Positions 12,101-22,757 are shown, counted from the first letter of the stretch. The stretch is 64,000 nucleotides of DNA from Tetrapyrgos nigripes (GCA_013368315.1 JAACJM010000018.1:620001-684000), one strand, 5' to 3'. Notes: generated by a model from the letters alone, not told the origin. Made by a program: numbers and translations.

Positions 12101-14327
12101 ACAAATACCTCCAGTGATAGGCCCCTATCTATATCATCCAATTAAAATGGAAATAAATCCAAGAATGAAACCAAAAGAACAGGAACAATCTCTGGGAAAA
12201 TCTATTTGGCAGCAAGTTACCACAGCCGTGATTTTAAAGGAAAATATGCGTCAAACAAAAGAATCACCACAAGATACTGCTCTCAGAGAAGCACTTGAGA
12301 ATATGAGATACGGTAAGTGTAAACCTGCTGACATCCAGTTTTTACAGAGTCTTACCACTACTCAGCAAAAGAGTGAGATCTTTTTAACAGAGGAGTTACG
12401 TAACACATCTATTATAACTGCATGGAATGTACATAAAGACGCAATCAACCAAAAGGGAACAAAAAGATATGCATCTGATACAAATCAGGAGCTTGTAGAT
12501 TTTTTCTCAATTGATTCTATAATCCCAAGTTCTACACAAGTTGGTGATAACAAAATAGGACGGAAACGAACTAAGGAAGGTGTACTCAAACAGGGGAAGA
12601 TTGACTCCAAGCATCAGAATCTGCTCTGGAATGCAATGCCTTCTACAACAAATAATCATATCCCTGGAAAATTAAGCTTGTGCATAGGGCTGCCTATAAT
12701 CATCAAGCAAAACTATGCAACTGAATTTTGTATCACAAATGGTCAAGAAGGAACTGTATATGGCTGGCAAGAAAATGTTGGTCCTCAGGGACAGCGAGTG
12801 TTAGATACTTTATTTGTCCTGTTAAAGAATCCCCCACAAGAAATTTTTGTTCCTGATCTTCCAAAGAATGTAGTTCCATTGTCAAGATCATCACAAACTG
12901 TGAAATGTACACTTCCAAATGATACTTGCCTTACAATCAAAAGAGAGCAAGTAATGGTCCTACCTAACTTTGCTATTACTGATTATGTTTCACAGGGTAA
13001 AACAAGGATCCACAATATTATACATTGCAAAAATCTCAAGAACCATCATGCTTATTACACTGCATTCTCAAGAAGCAGCAATGCTGACGGAATCGTGCTC
13101 CTGGACCAAATTGACCCAAGGAAAATCCAGAGTGGAATATCAGGATATTTGCGGCAAGAATTTAGAGAGCTTTTGTTACTCAATGAAATAACTGAGTTGC
13201 AATATACTCAAAGGCTTGATCCCAGAGTAACAGGAAAAACAAGAAACCAACTGATTCGAAGTTATTTTGAACATAAAGGAGAGGACTATACTCCTAATGA
13301 TATGCCACAAACTTTAATAGAGCCAGGTGATGAACTAGTACCTTCCATAGCACAGAGTACACAGTGGCAACTGGTAACCCATATTAAAACACTGAAAAAA
13401 AGCAAAAATGATCAAGAATCTATCTCGAACAAAAGGCTTAAGCAAGACACATATAGTAGAGAGGAATCAATAGGTCTGCAAGGCATGGTTTGGGATGCCC
13501 AAGATTGGAGCTGCCCTTACGATACTATATTCACTGTGATACTAAATCTTTGGCGAGAGGACAAGGAAAAATGGAGTGTATTCTTCACCAGAGTCAATAG
13601 AATTTCAGAAGAATTAATCGCAAACTTTGTTTTAACCGAGAAGAATGCACAGACACTAGAAAATGGACGTAATATTGTGCGACAACAACTTCATGACATA
13701 GACTCAGAGAGCTTTCCTTATGGACAACAAGGAGGTCACATTGATGTCCTTGCACATCACATGTTTGGTGCACTCTTGTATTCTAGAGCTGAGTTACGAT
13801 GTCTGAGATGTCATTCAGTCTTTCCAGTAAATGAGACATTTGGTCAGATTGTTCTGAGTTCAGTTATGGACATCTATCCTGATCAGGCATGGAGATCAAA
13901 ATTCAACTGCCCATATTATATTCAGGACTGGTTGTATGATTACATGAGTGGTAACCTTCACAATAGAGGTCTATCATGTAGTTGCGAAGGAAATCCCCCT
14001 CTCCAATCAGTCATAACAGAACCATCTCCACTCATATACTTTAATATCTTTGACACAAAAATGACTCTAAGCCAGAGATTGACTATACCAGATGGAAATG
14101 GGGCACTGATAGGATTTACACCCAGAGCAATTACATATATGGGTGGCCATCATTTCACCTGCCGTTTTATAACTCCAAATGATTCAATATATTATCATGA
14201 TGGTATCACTTGTCGGAGAAATTTCCAGCCGGAGAACTGCAACATCAATGATGTCAATGACACTTACTTTAAAACTGCAGATGGTGGGAGAAAAATAATG
14301 ATAGGAGTACTATATATCCAGGACTAG
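9138..14327 (+). CDS. Helitron helicase-like protein with C-terminal cysteine-peptidase-like domain
   Basis: A 1729-residue open frame encoding the catalytic core of the Helitron transposase. The HUH nuclease motif is H131-L-H133 in RLTLHLHLLLW, and the paired catalytic tyrosines are Y367 and Y371 with K374 in AYVSDYITK. A Cys-rich segment (CDCSTD, CAVC) lies between them. The PIF1 helicase follows: Walker A GGTGKS at 867-872, Walker B IFLDEIS near 945-951, AGDFAQIPP, and ENMRQ. The last about 280 residues form a separate domain with a conserved-looking Cys1459 (DWSCPYD) and His1671/1672 (GGHHFTCRF), reminiscent of C19-type ubiquitin-specific peptidases; this assignment is inference. The first residue is not a true start: the real protein begins upstream in broken frames. 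No disruption is seen inside this frame, suggesting a fairly young copy. Confidence 0.9.
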   Translation: MFGILNDIDHVSSQVQGSLTSKKNMRNEIWSLISFLGTPVWFITLSPADYLHPISLYFADTKTTFIPELRSYNERYKLIAENPVAAAKFFNFMVEMFLLHILGVKSDHMGIFGDTAAYYGTAEQQGRLTLHLHLLLWIRAALTPQQMRDRIMNNDSEFQQALIDYLESVHRGEFLTGTHTEIKDKIPHVSTSSTGIHDIVTEQSSKASMHYQDPTQTLPDMPPVYCDCSTDNKTNVIQPCAVCIELKSWWSKYEETVDDILLRSNIHTCKSMYNDENTVKPGDNASTIAIKRSAYRGCQNKEGECVKRFPRDTFSESHFDIKDGHLNLKKLEPMMNTITAELTYAIRANTDVTSLMSGTSIKAIVAYVSDYITKQSLKTHQIFSLLSDILERNAEILNTTEDPEYTTRTLLMHLVNSLQTKLEIGSPLASLYLLGLPDHYVSHSFIDFWWQTYVAAIQLGLEADSVKNCTSQDVLSKAPLQYTASHPEDSQNAEKVVLKTNRKKIYGTSQVDNYRFRPEAYGSMSLYEWIQTAHVQKCPKPRKTHVSHDVEMTGTCATSKRYHKFQNEHPQYSTHEVYCDSSRQYKIVPNFKGGSLPRKNQGDEDYYFLTMLCLFKPWRDGNDLKISDKNWSESFEQFGFTRRQKEIINNFNLKYECYDARDDFHLQLKKTGFSFESFPKSLNAIINDADHESAEHYGEYEEMDEYGDVDMLGPQYLRHCQQGKDMEHWLQQIGWLGKGPDTISCYLPPTNFQPIEKRNGSEWDSIIKKLKQKMNDARLAQIPSQSSVPPSIPPMLPPQPQASTATLPPAYFMKKYTAVLTDSQEKIESIVRKFTLNSDQQRAFRIIANHISTPQVEQLKMYLGGMGGTGKSQVIKALKGLFEARDENYRFICLAPTGTAAALLNGSTYHSVLGIRNNNNKETGFLHESSSIKQVQEKMRGVEYIFLDEISMINCHDMYHISAKLAAAKNRPEKPFGGVNIILAGDFAQIPPVIGPYLYHPIKMEINPRMKPKEQEQSLGKSIWQQVTTAVILKENMRQTKESPQDTALREALENMRYGKCKPADIQFLQSLTTTQQKSEIFLTEELRNTSIITAWNVHKDAINQKGTKRYASDTNQELVDFFSIDSIIPSSTQVGDNKIGRKRTKEGVLKQGKIDSKHQNLLWNAMPSTTNNHIPGKLSLCIGLPIIIKQNYATEFCITNGQEGTVYGWQENVGPQGQRVLDTLFVLLKNPPQEIFVPDLPKNVVPLSRSSQTVKCTLPNDTCLTIKREQVMVLPNFAITDYVSQGKTRIHNIIHCKNLKNHHAYYTAFSRSSNADGIVLLDQIDPRKIQSGISGYLRQEFRELLLLNEITELQYTQRLDPRVTGKTRNQLIRSYFEHKGEDYTPNDMPQTLIEPGDELVPSIAQSTQWQLVTHIKTLKKSKNDQESISNKRLKQDTYSREESIGLQGMVWDAQDWSCPYDTIFTVILNLWREDKEKWSVFFTRVNRISEELIANFVLTEKNAQTLENGRNIVRQQLHDIDSESFPYGQQGGHIDVLAHHMFGALLYSRAELRCLRCHSVFPVNETFGQIVLSSVMDIYPDQAWRSKFNCPYYIQDWLYDYMSGNLHNRGLSCSCEGNPPLQSVITEPSPLIYFNIFDTKMTLSQRLTIPDGNGALIGFTPRAITYMGGHHFTCRFITPNDSIYYHDGITCRRNFQPENCNINDVNDTYFKTADGGRKIMIGVLYIQD

Positions 14328-14439
14328 TGTCCAGCATAATATCAGGCTGCTACCTCTCAGCAGAGTTGTGGACCTCCTGACTAGCAGCTCCACAATTAGT
14401 AAATGTAGGTAAACTTCCCTCCTCTGCACTCTTCTTTTT

Positions 14440-14620
14440 TATAAAAAATGGAAAGAAAAAAAAAAAAAAAGAGAAGAAGAGAGAAAAAGAAGGAAAAAAG
14501 GAAAAAAAAAAAAGGAAGAAGAAGGCTAGAGGGCATAGAGAAGAAGAAAAGAATTTAAAAATAAAAATAAAAAAAAGAGTAAAAGAAGTAGAAAAAGAAA
14601 AAAGGCAAGAATTGGCTTTT
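14440..14620. repeat. Purine-rich low-complexity tract
   Basis: About 170 bases almost entirely A and G on the plus strand with runs such as GGAAAGAAAAAAAAAAAAAA, immediately after the Helitron end. No open frame; probably simple-sequence expansion. Confidence 0.9.
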
Positions 14621-14997
14621 TTTCCAATGTGGGATGCATGATCTCAACTTCCAAGTCAAACAGTTCATTGTGCCTCTTGAAATGGGCCACAAATCCTTGT
14701 TACTGTGAAGTTGGTACTGGATATTTGGCCTGGGTCAACGCATTCAACGTTTTCACTGACAAGAAACAGGCCTTTGTGCCAGGTGGCAACAAGCTGCTGG
14801 TTGCCCATACATATTCTTATACTGGCTACTTTCCTGGATGACAGCAAATAGCCAGCATGGAGGATGATAGAAAGAAAGAAATAGGTGTTAAGGCGAGGGC
14901 ATAAGATTTAGTGTGGCTGTATGTTATGCATGAGTCATGTGTAAAACATGGTTTGTTCATAAGCAGCTACTCTCTGAGCCCGGTTCAAAATCTTCAA

Positions 14998-16068
14998 ACT
15001 GGGGTAAAAAGCCATCGCTTCGTGTGGCAAGTTACGAGGCCCTTAGAGAGAAAGACAAAAAATGCAAACGGAAATACAAAACAAAAAATCAGATCCAATT
15101 TTTAACTGGGAACAGTATCATACAGATAAGTATCTTATCTTGTCCATGGAAAGAACAGAGGAGATAGATATACAAGCTGTGATATTAAGGAGAGCTTATG
15201 TGCAAGTGAGCGACAACGACAACAAAGAAGAGACTGGATGACTATCTCAAAGAACCAGAATTGTCAGCCCAAAGTTACTCACAAGTCACGTTCCACCATC
15301 AGCATCGAAAGAAATGGCCATCAAAGGTGTATGAGGATCTTGGCAGTGTTGTGCGAGATGGTTTGGGAAGAGACTGAGAAATGCCATAATGGGCGGCGGG
15401 TTGCAATTGGGTGGTAAGCACCTGTGGGGTGCAGAGGTAAGTTGGTTCAAGGGAACATGATGGGAATAAGGTACATTTCAAGAGAAGGTTGTCCATGGTC
15501 CGAAGAGGCCATAGTGGTCTGCAGGCTTATTGTAGATGGAGATCATAAGCCTTCACGTTGCCACTATGACCCTTGGGCAGTACAGTTTAACACTGTAGAT
15601 GACTATGTCATATTAACCGTACAGATATTTTATTGCTTATGAAGTTATCTTTTTCCGAGTGGTTTTTAGCTTCTCATCGTCTCTACGGGTAATTGGACCA
15701 AAGTCGCATCCACTTTGAATGCATAATGGATTCAAATGATATATCGGGACATCAGGATATTATTAGGGACAAGTAAGTACAGAATAATCTATGTCTTACC
15801 GACTATATAAGTGCACAAAGCGGTCAAAGTCTTCCACAGCTCAAGATTGCACTCCTTTCTTGTAAAAATTTGGCAGGACCATCCTGTAGCCGTGATGCGC
15901 ACGGCTATGATCCCTATCCGTACTGTCTCAGGGCTCAGAAAGGGTACATACGGCATGGTTACGGTTGTAACAGTGGTGAGGCCTACAAGTCCTATACAAC
16001 CTGAGAAATTAGACTACAGGGAAGGGCCTTGTAACTTGCCACGCGAAGCGATGGCTTTTTACCCCAGT
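14998..16068. mobile_element. Inverted-repeat (TIR) element, about 1.07 kb, non-autonomous
   Basis: The ends form a 47-bp inverted repeat with two mismatches: 14998-15044 (begins ACTGGGGTAAAAAGCC, ends TACGAGGCCCTT) and 16022-16068 (begins AAGGGCCTTGTAACTTGCC). The inner part, TA plus CGAGGCCC, matches the ends of the short elements at 37495, 45587 and 58557. No transposase is visible between the arms; open frames there are short. A target duplication outside ACTGGGG is not evident, whereas a TA flanks the inner CGAGGCCC on each side (15033-15034, 16032-16033). Confidence 0.65.
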
Positions 16069-16681
16069 GTACACTCACATCCAAGATGACTCGGAATCCT
16101 ACCATAAAATCCGTTCCATTGATCAAAATTGAGGACACGAGCCCAACTGGCTATGGAGCTACGCAATTCGTACATGCTCTCAAGCGCTTTATTGTCCAAT
16201 TTTGAGATCCTGATGTCAGGCCTGCGGATATCGAATATTGGGCTAAGTTCGTCACTTTACCCTTTCGGCGCATACCTGTTTGGCATAAAGTCAAGTTTGT
16301 CAACCATGACCTGTATGGGAAGGAGACCCTTGACTCAGTATGTGCAAGGCCTCGTCGGATGTGTAAGAAGGCAAACAAGGTCATCCAAGCCTCTCAATTT
16401 GACCCGGCACTAATACAGATCAAGGACACTGACGACGGCAATGAGCGTCTCCATGGTAAGTTTTTTTCCCAATACACTGTTTAAAAAACTCAACCACATC
16501 TCCAGATATGCGAATCGGATGTGTTCGGGTCATTTTCTCCTTTCCTATGCAAGATCTCGAAACACTTTTCCCTTCAGATATGCCCCCACCTCCTCACTTG
16601 GCCTATGTTGAGTGGTATACCAAGTTCTCGGCTCGAGGAGACCCTTATTCTGGTCTCCATAAAGTGAAACGCCAGATATCT

Positions 16682-16872
16682 TGTAACGGCTGTTACTATT
16701 CTTAGACGATTATATCATACTTTCCCGCGGGTCCTAGATATAAGTAGCTTCGAGTAGATTCCTTCGTGAACTCTTACTCTCACCACGCCTTACCTGTCTT
16801 GTACATAGCAGCGGTAAATAAAAGCCCTGTCTTGTGTATTGAGGCCTTAGGCATTGAGATACGTGAGTTACA
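16682..16872 (+). repeat. 5' LTR of the gypsy element
   Basis: TG...CA-bounded, 191 bp. It contains a TATA-like GATATAAG (16737-16744) and an AATAAA (16817-16822), giving a plausible U3/R/U5 layout. Differs from the 3' LTR by about four substitutions (for example GGGTCCTAG versus GGGTTCTAG). Confidence 0.95.
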
Positions 16873-17091
16873 CATTTTTTTCACAACAGTCTTACCCCTG
16901 CTACTCTTTTCTGCTTCATCCTCGCCGTCTACCCACCACAAACCCGCTCTATTCCCCATTCGAACCCGACTCTACCCAACACGTCTCAAAAACACACCCG
17001 CAAAACCTCACAGCAAGCTCAGAAGGCTTCCGAGGAACTCCCTTACCATCATCACTCACCTTCCCCACCTACTTCGCACACTACCCGCATC

Positions 17092-17735
17092 ATGTCCCAT
17101 ACCATCATCCAACATCCTAAGTCTAACGCTCAGGCGTCGTCATCATTGAAGACGACTACGCCGAGCCATATCCCCAGACCGGTAGCTAAACCTTTGAGTA
17201 GCGGCCAGTTCTCGGGAGTACATAGCACTTTTAATAACACAAATGTTAATACTTCTACTCCTACTGCGTCTAATCCCACAAACAAAGCATCTAAGTCAAA
17301 AATAACGTCGGGAACGACCCCATCAGGGACGGCGAAGGACAACAACGGCCCACGCTTGACTACATCACCTGAGAATAGTCTTTTCGATGAGTCAACGCCG
17401 CGTGTGAGCGCTTCAGACATCCTTGAGGAGACAGATCGTGCTGCTATTCGTCAAGGAAAGCAACCACTATCAAGATTACACTTGAGTAGGAACCAGCAAC
17501 AAACGGGATCTAGACCAGTTGACCCTAACGCTGATGACGATGAATTGGGACCAGAAGACTCAGTATCCCAGCACACACCATCATCCGGAAACTGGTCATA
17601 CCGTGTCGAGGGCTGGTCCGAACCTAAACGCAATACCAAAAGACCACTTCCATCAATCGCCTCGCGTGAGTCTCAGCGAATTGAGTCTCGAGTCCATGAT
17701 TACCACATGGAACTCCGTCCGGGTATGAGAAATTT
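17092..17735 (+). pseudogene. Gypsy Gag, N-terminal disordered segment
   Basis: ATG 17092 follows a 219-nt leader after the 5' LTR. The segment is rich in Ser, Thr, Pro and Asn (SKSKITSGTTPSGTAKDNN), with no fold evident, and is consistent with a matrix/linker part of Gag. Its frame runs into the inserted 17736-19973 element. Joining 17735 to 19980 places the good downstream Gag frame (YEKFTSTELRR) one base out of register with this frame, so a single-base indel near 17700, or internal initiation, is needed as well as removal of the insert. Confidence 0.6.
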
Positions 17736-19973
17736 GCGGACACCCCCTTGCGGACACCCATTTTTCATTGCTATGAACCTATTCTTGTCAAAAACCATTG
17801 TTTCTATTAGTTTATGGGATAATACAAACACTCCTACCACCTGCTATGAGTAATCAGAATGATGGCCTTTTGTGCAGGAAGCTAAAGTTTTGGACTTGTG
17901 ACCTGGACACTTTTGAATCTTCAACACTTTCAACATTTCATTGGCTCACTTTTGTAAAGATGAGCTTGTTTGTAAGTATCCTCCTCCAAATATGTATAGT
18001 TCAAGTATGTAGTCTAAGTTTTTATAGCAAGGCTGGCGTAGAAAGCTGGCCATATTTCTGTATCCAGACTTGGAGACTGAGCAACTTCACAGCAATGAGG
18101 AGCCACCTCATACAATGAGCAAATCTGTCATCAATGGTGTGTATTTTGTTGATGCTATCACAATCATGCAGTTTGCACTGACTTCTATTTTTACTCCTAT
18201 TTTTAAATTTAGAATACACAAACTCTTCAATTCAGGTTCCAGAGGACAGCATAGCCAACTGTGGTATGTAGAATTTGCTATCATAGCTAAATGGTGTCAA
18301 TCTGAGCTATTTGAAAAGATCTACCTTGCAAACCTGCACCTAAGGATGCCAGTCCTAGAGTGAAAGACAACCATCAGATGAATATAAATCTGAGTGCTAC
18401 CAATGCAGAGATGGTCCAGGTCCAGGTCTGGAGTGAGGGTAAGATCTTTACTATATCAATCACTTCTTGATGAATATACCTTAAAACTTATCATTCTTCT
18501 TATAGGTTTTTTTTTCCAAAATGAAGGGAAGCACTGGTGACAGTCAATTGCATCACATTACAAGCATCTCCAATGGTATGTGGAAGTCCCTTTAACTGTG
18601 GAATGGTGTCTGAGTGAATTTATAGCTGGGCATAACACTCAGAATAATGCACCTTTGACTGTTCAGCCCCCATCTACTGTACCAGCACTGCAGAAACGCA
18701 GGCAAAGAAAGTAGTCTCTTTGCTAAAATTGTCTATTTGCAGAAATTAGAATGAAATTATTGTAAAGCTATTACAATGTATTACCCTGTATAAAGAGGCT
18801 ACGACCTGATCCTAATTACAATGTATTACCCTGTATAAAGAGGCTACAACCTGATCCTAATACAGTAAATTCTTTGATATTCAAAGTTGACAATTGTTAA
18901 GACTGACAGTAAGCATTTCAATGCACTTGAGGTGCATGAGAAAAATTTTGAGTGCCTTCAGTGTCACAAGTTCATGGAGAGATTGACTTGTGAGTCTGTA
19001 GGAATATTCTCTTGGAATCCTGTATGGAGATTATCTGTAAAAACATCAGGAAAAGGATTGTGGCTGTGCTTATCCTACTTTTTTCAGAAAGTTTACACTC
19101 TGTGGGCAGTGTTGGAATGCATCAGTATTGTAACTGGCACTCCTGAGGCTGTCTACAGGGTGTCCACAAGGTATCTGCAAAATGTCCTCTCAGAAAAATT
19201 TGTGGCTGTGCTTCTCCCACTTTTTTTCAAAAAGTTTACATTCTGTTGACAGTGCTGGAATGCATCAGGGTTGTAACTGGCACTCCTGAGACTGTATACA
19301 GGGTGTCCACAAGGTGTCCGCAAGGTGTCCACAAGGTGTCCGCAAGGTGTCCGCAAGGTGTCCGCAAGGTGTCCGCAAGGTGTCCGCAAGGTATCCGCAA
19401 GGTGTCTACAAAGTGTTACAAGTGCAAAACAGGATTACAATCAGTACAACTGATTCTGAAGCTATTACAATGTCTTCTCTTGTACAAACATGCTAAGACA
19501 TGACCCCAATACCATCAGTTGTTTAATATTCAAAGTTGACAGGTCCAAATGTTAAAATTATGGTGAGTACAGATTACCTTGGAGTTATTATAATGTATAT
19601 CTTCCAGAAGCATGCTATGACCTGTCTCTTATACCACTAACTAGTTGATATTCAAAGTTGACAAGTGCAGATGCTGGCAGTCAGCTTCTCAAAGCACTTG
19701 AGATTTGTGAAAAACATTTTGAGTGTCTTCAGCATTGCAATTTCACAATGATATTTGACTCATGAGGATGTATGAATCTTCTCTTAGCACTCTTTAGAGA
19801 AAATATCTGTGGAAACATCAAAAAAAAAAATTGTGGCTGTGCTTATCCCACTTTTTGAAGATTTTTACACTCTGTGGACAAGACCTTGAAAGTGTCTCTG
19901 AGGCAAGATATACACTTGACACAGGAGGTACAGTCTCATACAGTATCTACAATCCTATCTACAGGGTGTCCGC
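17736..19973. mobile_element. 2.24-kb TIR element inserted in gypsy gag
   Basis: Ends are GCGGACACCC (17736-17745) and GGGTGTCCGC (19964-19973), flanked by AAATTT on both sides (17730-17735, 19974-19979), a 6-bp target duplication or a palindromic part of the ends. The left end carries a second GCGGACACCC 14 bp inside. The interior has no recognisable transposase. It contains diverged internal repeats: a block with GTGGCTGTGCTTATCC...TTTACACTCTGTGG occurs near 19060, 19200 and 19830, and an ATTCAAAGTTGACA block occurs near 18877, 19530 and 19650. There is also a 45-bp tandem duplication at 18773-18862. I cannot assign a superfamily. Confidence 0.75.
19302..19411. repeat. 11-bp tandem repeat derived from the element's own terminus
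   Basis: Ten units of GGTGTCCGCAA with variants (GGTGTCCACAA, GGTATCCGCAA). The unit equals the inverted end of the surrounding element (GGGTGTCCGC), so this is a terminal-sequence satellite. The apparent open frames here are repeat artefacts. Confidence 0.9.
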
Positions 19974-19979
19974 AAATTT

Positions 19980-21353
19980 ACCAGTACCGAACTCCGTCGA
20001 CACTACGTACTACAGACCTTACGCGACTTCGACTTGGAAGAGTACCACACTACATTAATTAATTCCCAAGATATAGTCATTGATAGGGAAAATCAAGTAG
20101 TGTATAATACCAAACGTCCTGAGCTTACACAGAGATTGTATCCGATCTCTGATAATGAGGTACAGAAATTAAGGGATACTTACCCTGAACCCTTCTCTGA
20201 AAATGATCCTGTCTTACTTCGTAGACCACAAGGCTACACTAAGACTACGCAGCCCCAAGGGAATCCAAGCAATGGATCTCCAGATGACTCTGACACGGGT
20301 AGCCGAAGGAATGATGGTAACCGTCGTCAAAATAACCAACCCTCCGGTGGTCCACCGGGTGGAGGAGACCCGCCTAGTGATTTCGGGGACTCTGCAATGG
20401 ACAATTCTGATGATGAAAAGGAATCCGAGCGTGGAGATACTGGTGATCAACGTAAAGGAGTGCGATACACATCAGTAGATCCCACGTTGACGGATAAGAA
20501 AATGTGGACCTATGATCCCACTCCTCTATCTGAGGATGAGATGTTGAAGGCCGCATTTAGAACTTTTGAGGATTTGATTGTTTCGCAACTTTATTGCGAA
20601 CCGGTAGTAAACAGTACTACTGTACAAAAAACACTTCTACAATCACTACCTAAGCCTAGCGAATATCACGGTGAAGATGATTATACCGTATTTGAGAACT
20701 GGCTTCGGGATCTTGTACGTTGGATGAATACAGCTGGCCTTTGTGGAAACGAAGTACGTTGGAGCAAAACAAATAATGCCTATGTACTTACTTCAGTAGA
20801 CCTCTTGAGAACTAATACACTTTTTGCTTTCACAAAAGGTGTAGCTCGTCACTTCCTTACCAACGTCGTTGAGAGAACCCCAGATGAGTTTGATCGCACT
20901 GATCCAAACCGAGGCCGTTGGACCTTCTTGCAAGTAGTTGCCGGGCTATATAGGCGCTTTATTCATGAGGCTTCTATGACTAAGGTGGCTGATAGATTTG
21001 AATCCGTCACTTATTCACGTTCAAGAGGAGTCGAAGGCTTATTCGAGACCTTGAAGAAATATGCAAAATGCTTACCGACTCCTCCTGACGCCTACAACTT
21101 CCGTAAACGCCTCATACTTTTACTTCCTCCGAGTATGACAGATGATCTTGCGAAAATTCATAAGATCACTGCTGAAAGTTCTTCACTTCATGAAATAATG
21201 GAGGCTGCGTTATCTCTCGAGAAAAGTGATAAAGCTCGAGAATACTACGTCGAAGCTCGGAAACGTTTAGATAGAGCTCGACGTAGACGTTCCCGATCTA
21301 GATCTCGACGCCGCTCTAAGTCTAGAGATCGTGATCGTAATAATCAGAGATGA
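19980..21353 (+). pseudogene. Gypsy Gag capsid region
   Basis: Reading from 19980 (TSTELRRHYVLQTL) through the open frame to TGA 21351-21353, this is a retrotransposon Gag. It has an acidic Pro/Gly-rich linker (about 20240-20440) and a helical capsid-like region (PKPSEYHGEDDYTVFENWL, GRWTFLQVVAGLYRRFIHEAS, FRKRLILLLPPSM). It ends in a strongly basic Arg/Ser tail (RARRRRSRSRSRRRSKSRD) that may replace the usual CCHC knuckle, which I do not see. The TGA is followed by more in-frame coding sequence (RDGSPKRLQK), so the stop is probably secondary; CGA would fit. Confidence 0.85.
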
Positions 21354-22757
21354 CGAGATGGCTCACCAAAACGGCTACAGAAAGTTGAGGGTCGTCGTTA
21401 TAGTGTGAAGCCACACTCGATGCAACGTAGAGATGATAGACCTCATAACTATCAGAGAGGGGACTCTGATCAGAGAAATGAGAATAGAAATAACTTCAAC
21501 AATAATTATGATAAAAGACCCCCTTTCAATCCTGACTACAATCGAGCCAATAAGTACCGTCCTCAGTCGAAAGACTCACCCAAGGCTGGTCAAGTCTTTA
21601 AGATGACTGATCAGGATGGGAACGAACGCTTATGGCGTATTGTTGAGCATGAGGAAAACGAACAAGAGCCGCCTTCGGAAAATCTACCCAGTGATGAGCA
21701 GATTTTCGCGCAGTATGATCAGCAAAATGATTCCGATTCAGATAGTGAATCTGAAGACGATCACTCACCTAGTCCGTATGGTGGATCCCAATATACAAGT
21801 GATAGTGATGAGGAACGTATTGGATTCATGCGAGACGAGGAAAGCTTGCTATCCGATAGCAAGTATGATGAGTATACCCTTGGAAATGATCGTTTTGCTG
21901 CATTCCATGAGGAATCAGACTCGGAACATGAGTCGATCTACGAGAGTTGTCAATCTGACGAGTCTGAGTCAGAAAACAATGATACATTACTTCTACTGAA
22001 TTTTAATGAGTATTTTCGTGCAATACGTGAGCAACCGGATGGCGGTTTCATTGCATCTGTAGAACCAAGGCCAGTAAAGCCCCAGAATGTAGGCAAACGT
22101 CCCGTGCGTACCAACGCCAAGAAACGCTGCCTAGCTGCATGGGTTGAGTTGAATGGCCTAAAAGCATTCACACTATTCGATAGTGGGAGCACTGTAGATG
22201 TGATTAGTCCAGACTTTGCTAAAGTGGCTAAAATGAAGCTTTACCGTTTGGAAAATCCAGTTACCTTACAATTAGGCACTAAGGGCAGTTGATCCCGCAT
22301 TACATGGGGTTGTACAACTAAGTATGCAATGGCTTCAGCTAAGGACACCATCGTCGGTCGAGATTACTTCGATATTGCAAATGTTGACCGTTATGATGCC
22401 GTAGTGGGTACCGTTTTCATGAGACGCCACGGTATTTCATTAGACTTTGACGATGATACCATAAAAATGAAAGGTTCAGTCGTTCCGACTCTTACAGAAG
22501 GGGAGGAACTGGCTGAACTCGTGCGTCGCTCTGCCAAACGTGTATCGGATAACATTGCATTGAATGATAATGAAGAAGTGGAAGTAATTCCACGCCCTCG
22601 TAAAAATCTTGAATTAAAAAAGAAATTCGCGTTGAAATCGAATTCCAAACTTCCTGAGAAACGAAAGGACTGACTACATGGTAGTAAAGAGTCCTCTGTA
22701 CCTAAAGTCTTTGTTGAGAGTGTACCTGAAGAAGATAATCAAAATAAAAAAGATACT
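21354..22757 (+). pseudogene. Gypsy Gag-Pol linker and aspartic protease
   Basis: Same frame as Gag. After a basic Arg/Asn-rich segment comes an acidic Ser/Asp/Glu-rich linker (about 21710-21990). The aspartic protease follows, with the catalytic motif DSGST at 22179-22193 (FTLFDSGSTVDVIS) and a second strand with IVGRDYF near 22353. TGA codons at 22290-22292 and 22671-22673 interrupt an otherwise open frame leading into reverse transcriptase. All three Gag-Pol stops are TGA and could derive from CGA by one transition. With them, only a truncated product would be made unless read through. Confidence 0.85.

Larger units (their letters stand above)
6762..14400 (+). mobile_element. Helitron rolling-circle transposon
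   Basis: The element is recognised from its protein: a Helitron HUH nuclease domain followed by a PIF1-like helicase in one long frame. The left terminus is not resolved; 6762 is simply the first open frame that seems to belong. Beyond the coding end, 14360-14400 contains two possible 3' terminal hairpins: CTGCT/AGCAG followed about 20 nt later by CTAG, and TTGTGGA/TCCACAA. Helitron 3' ends typically have a hairpin shortly before CTRR, so the first, ending at CTAG near 14383, is the better candidate. A long purine-rich tract lies just outside. The Rep gene is broken in its N-terminal part, so this copy is probably not autonomous. Confidence 0.85.

Noticed and set aside
14360..14393. TTGTGGA/TCCACAA hairpin as the Helitron 3' terminus
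   Set aside because: No CTRR follows at the right distance; the CTGCT/AGCAG hairpin followed by CTAG is the better candidate, though neither is proven.
16873..16920. tRNA primer-binding site after the gypsy 5' LTR
   Set aside because: The sequence CATTTTTTTCACAAC has no match to a tRNA 3' end that I know, and no obvious self-priming match to the LTR was established.
19153..19503. Open frames on both strands through the GTGTCCGCAAG array (CGHLADTLRTP, RCPQGVRKVSA)
   Set aside because: They are translations of the 11-bp tandem repeat; the period keeps all frames open by chance.
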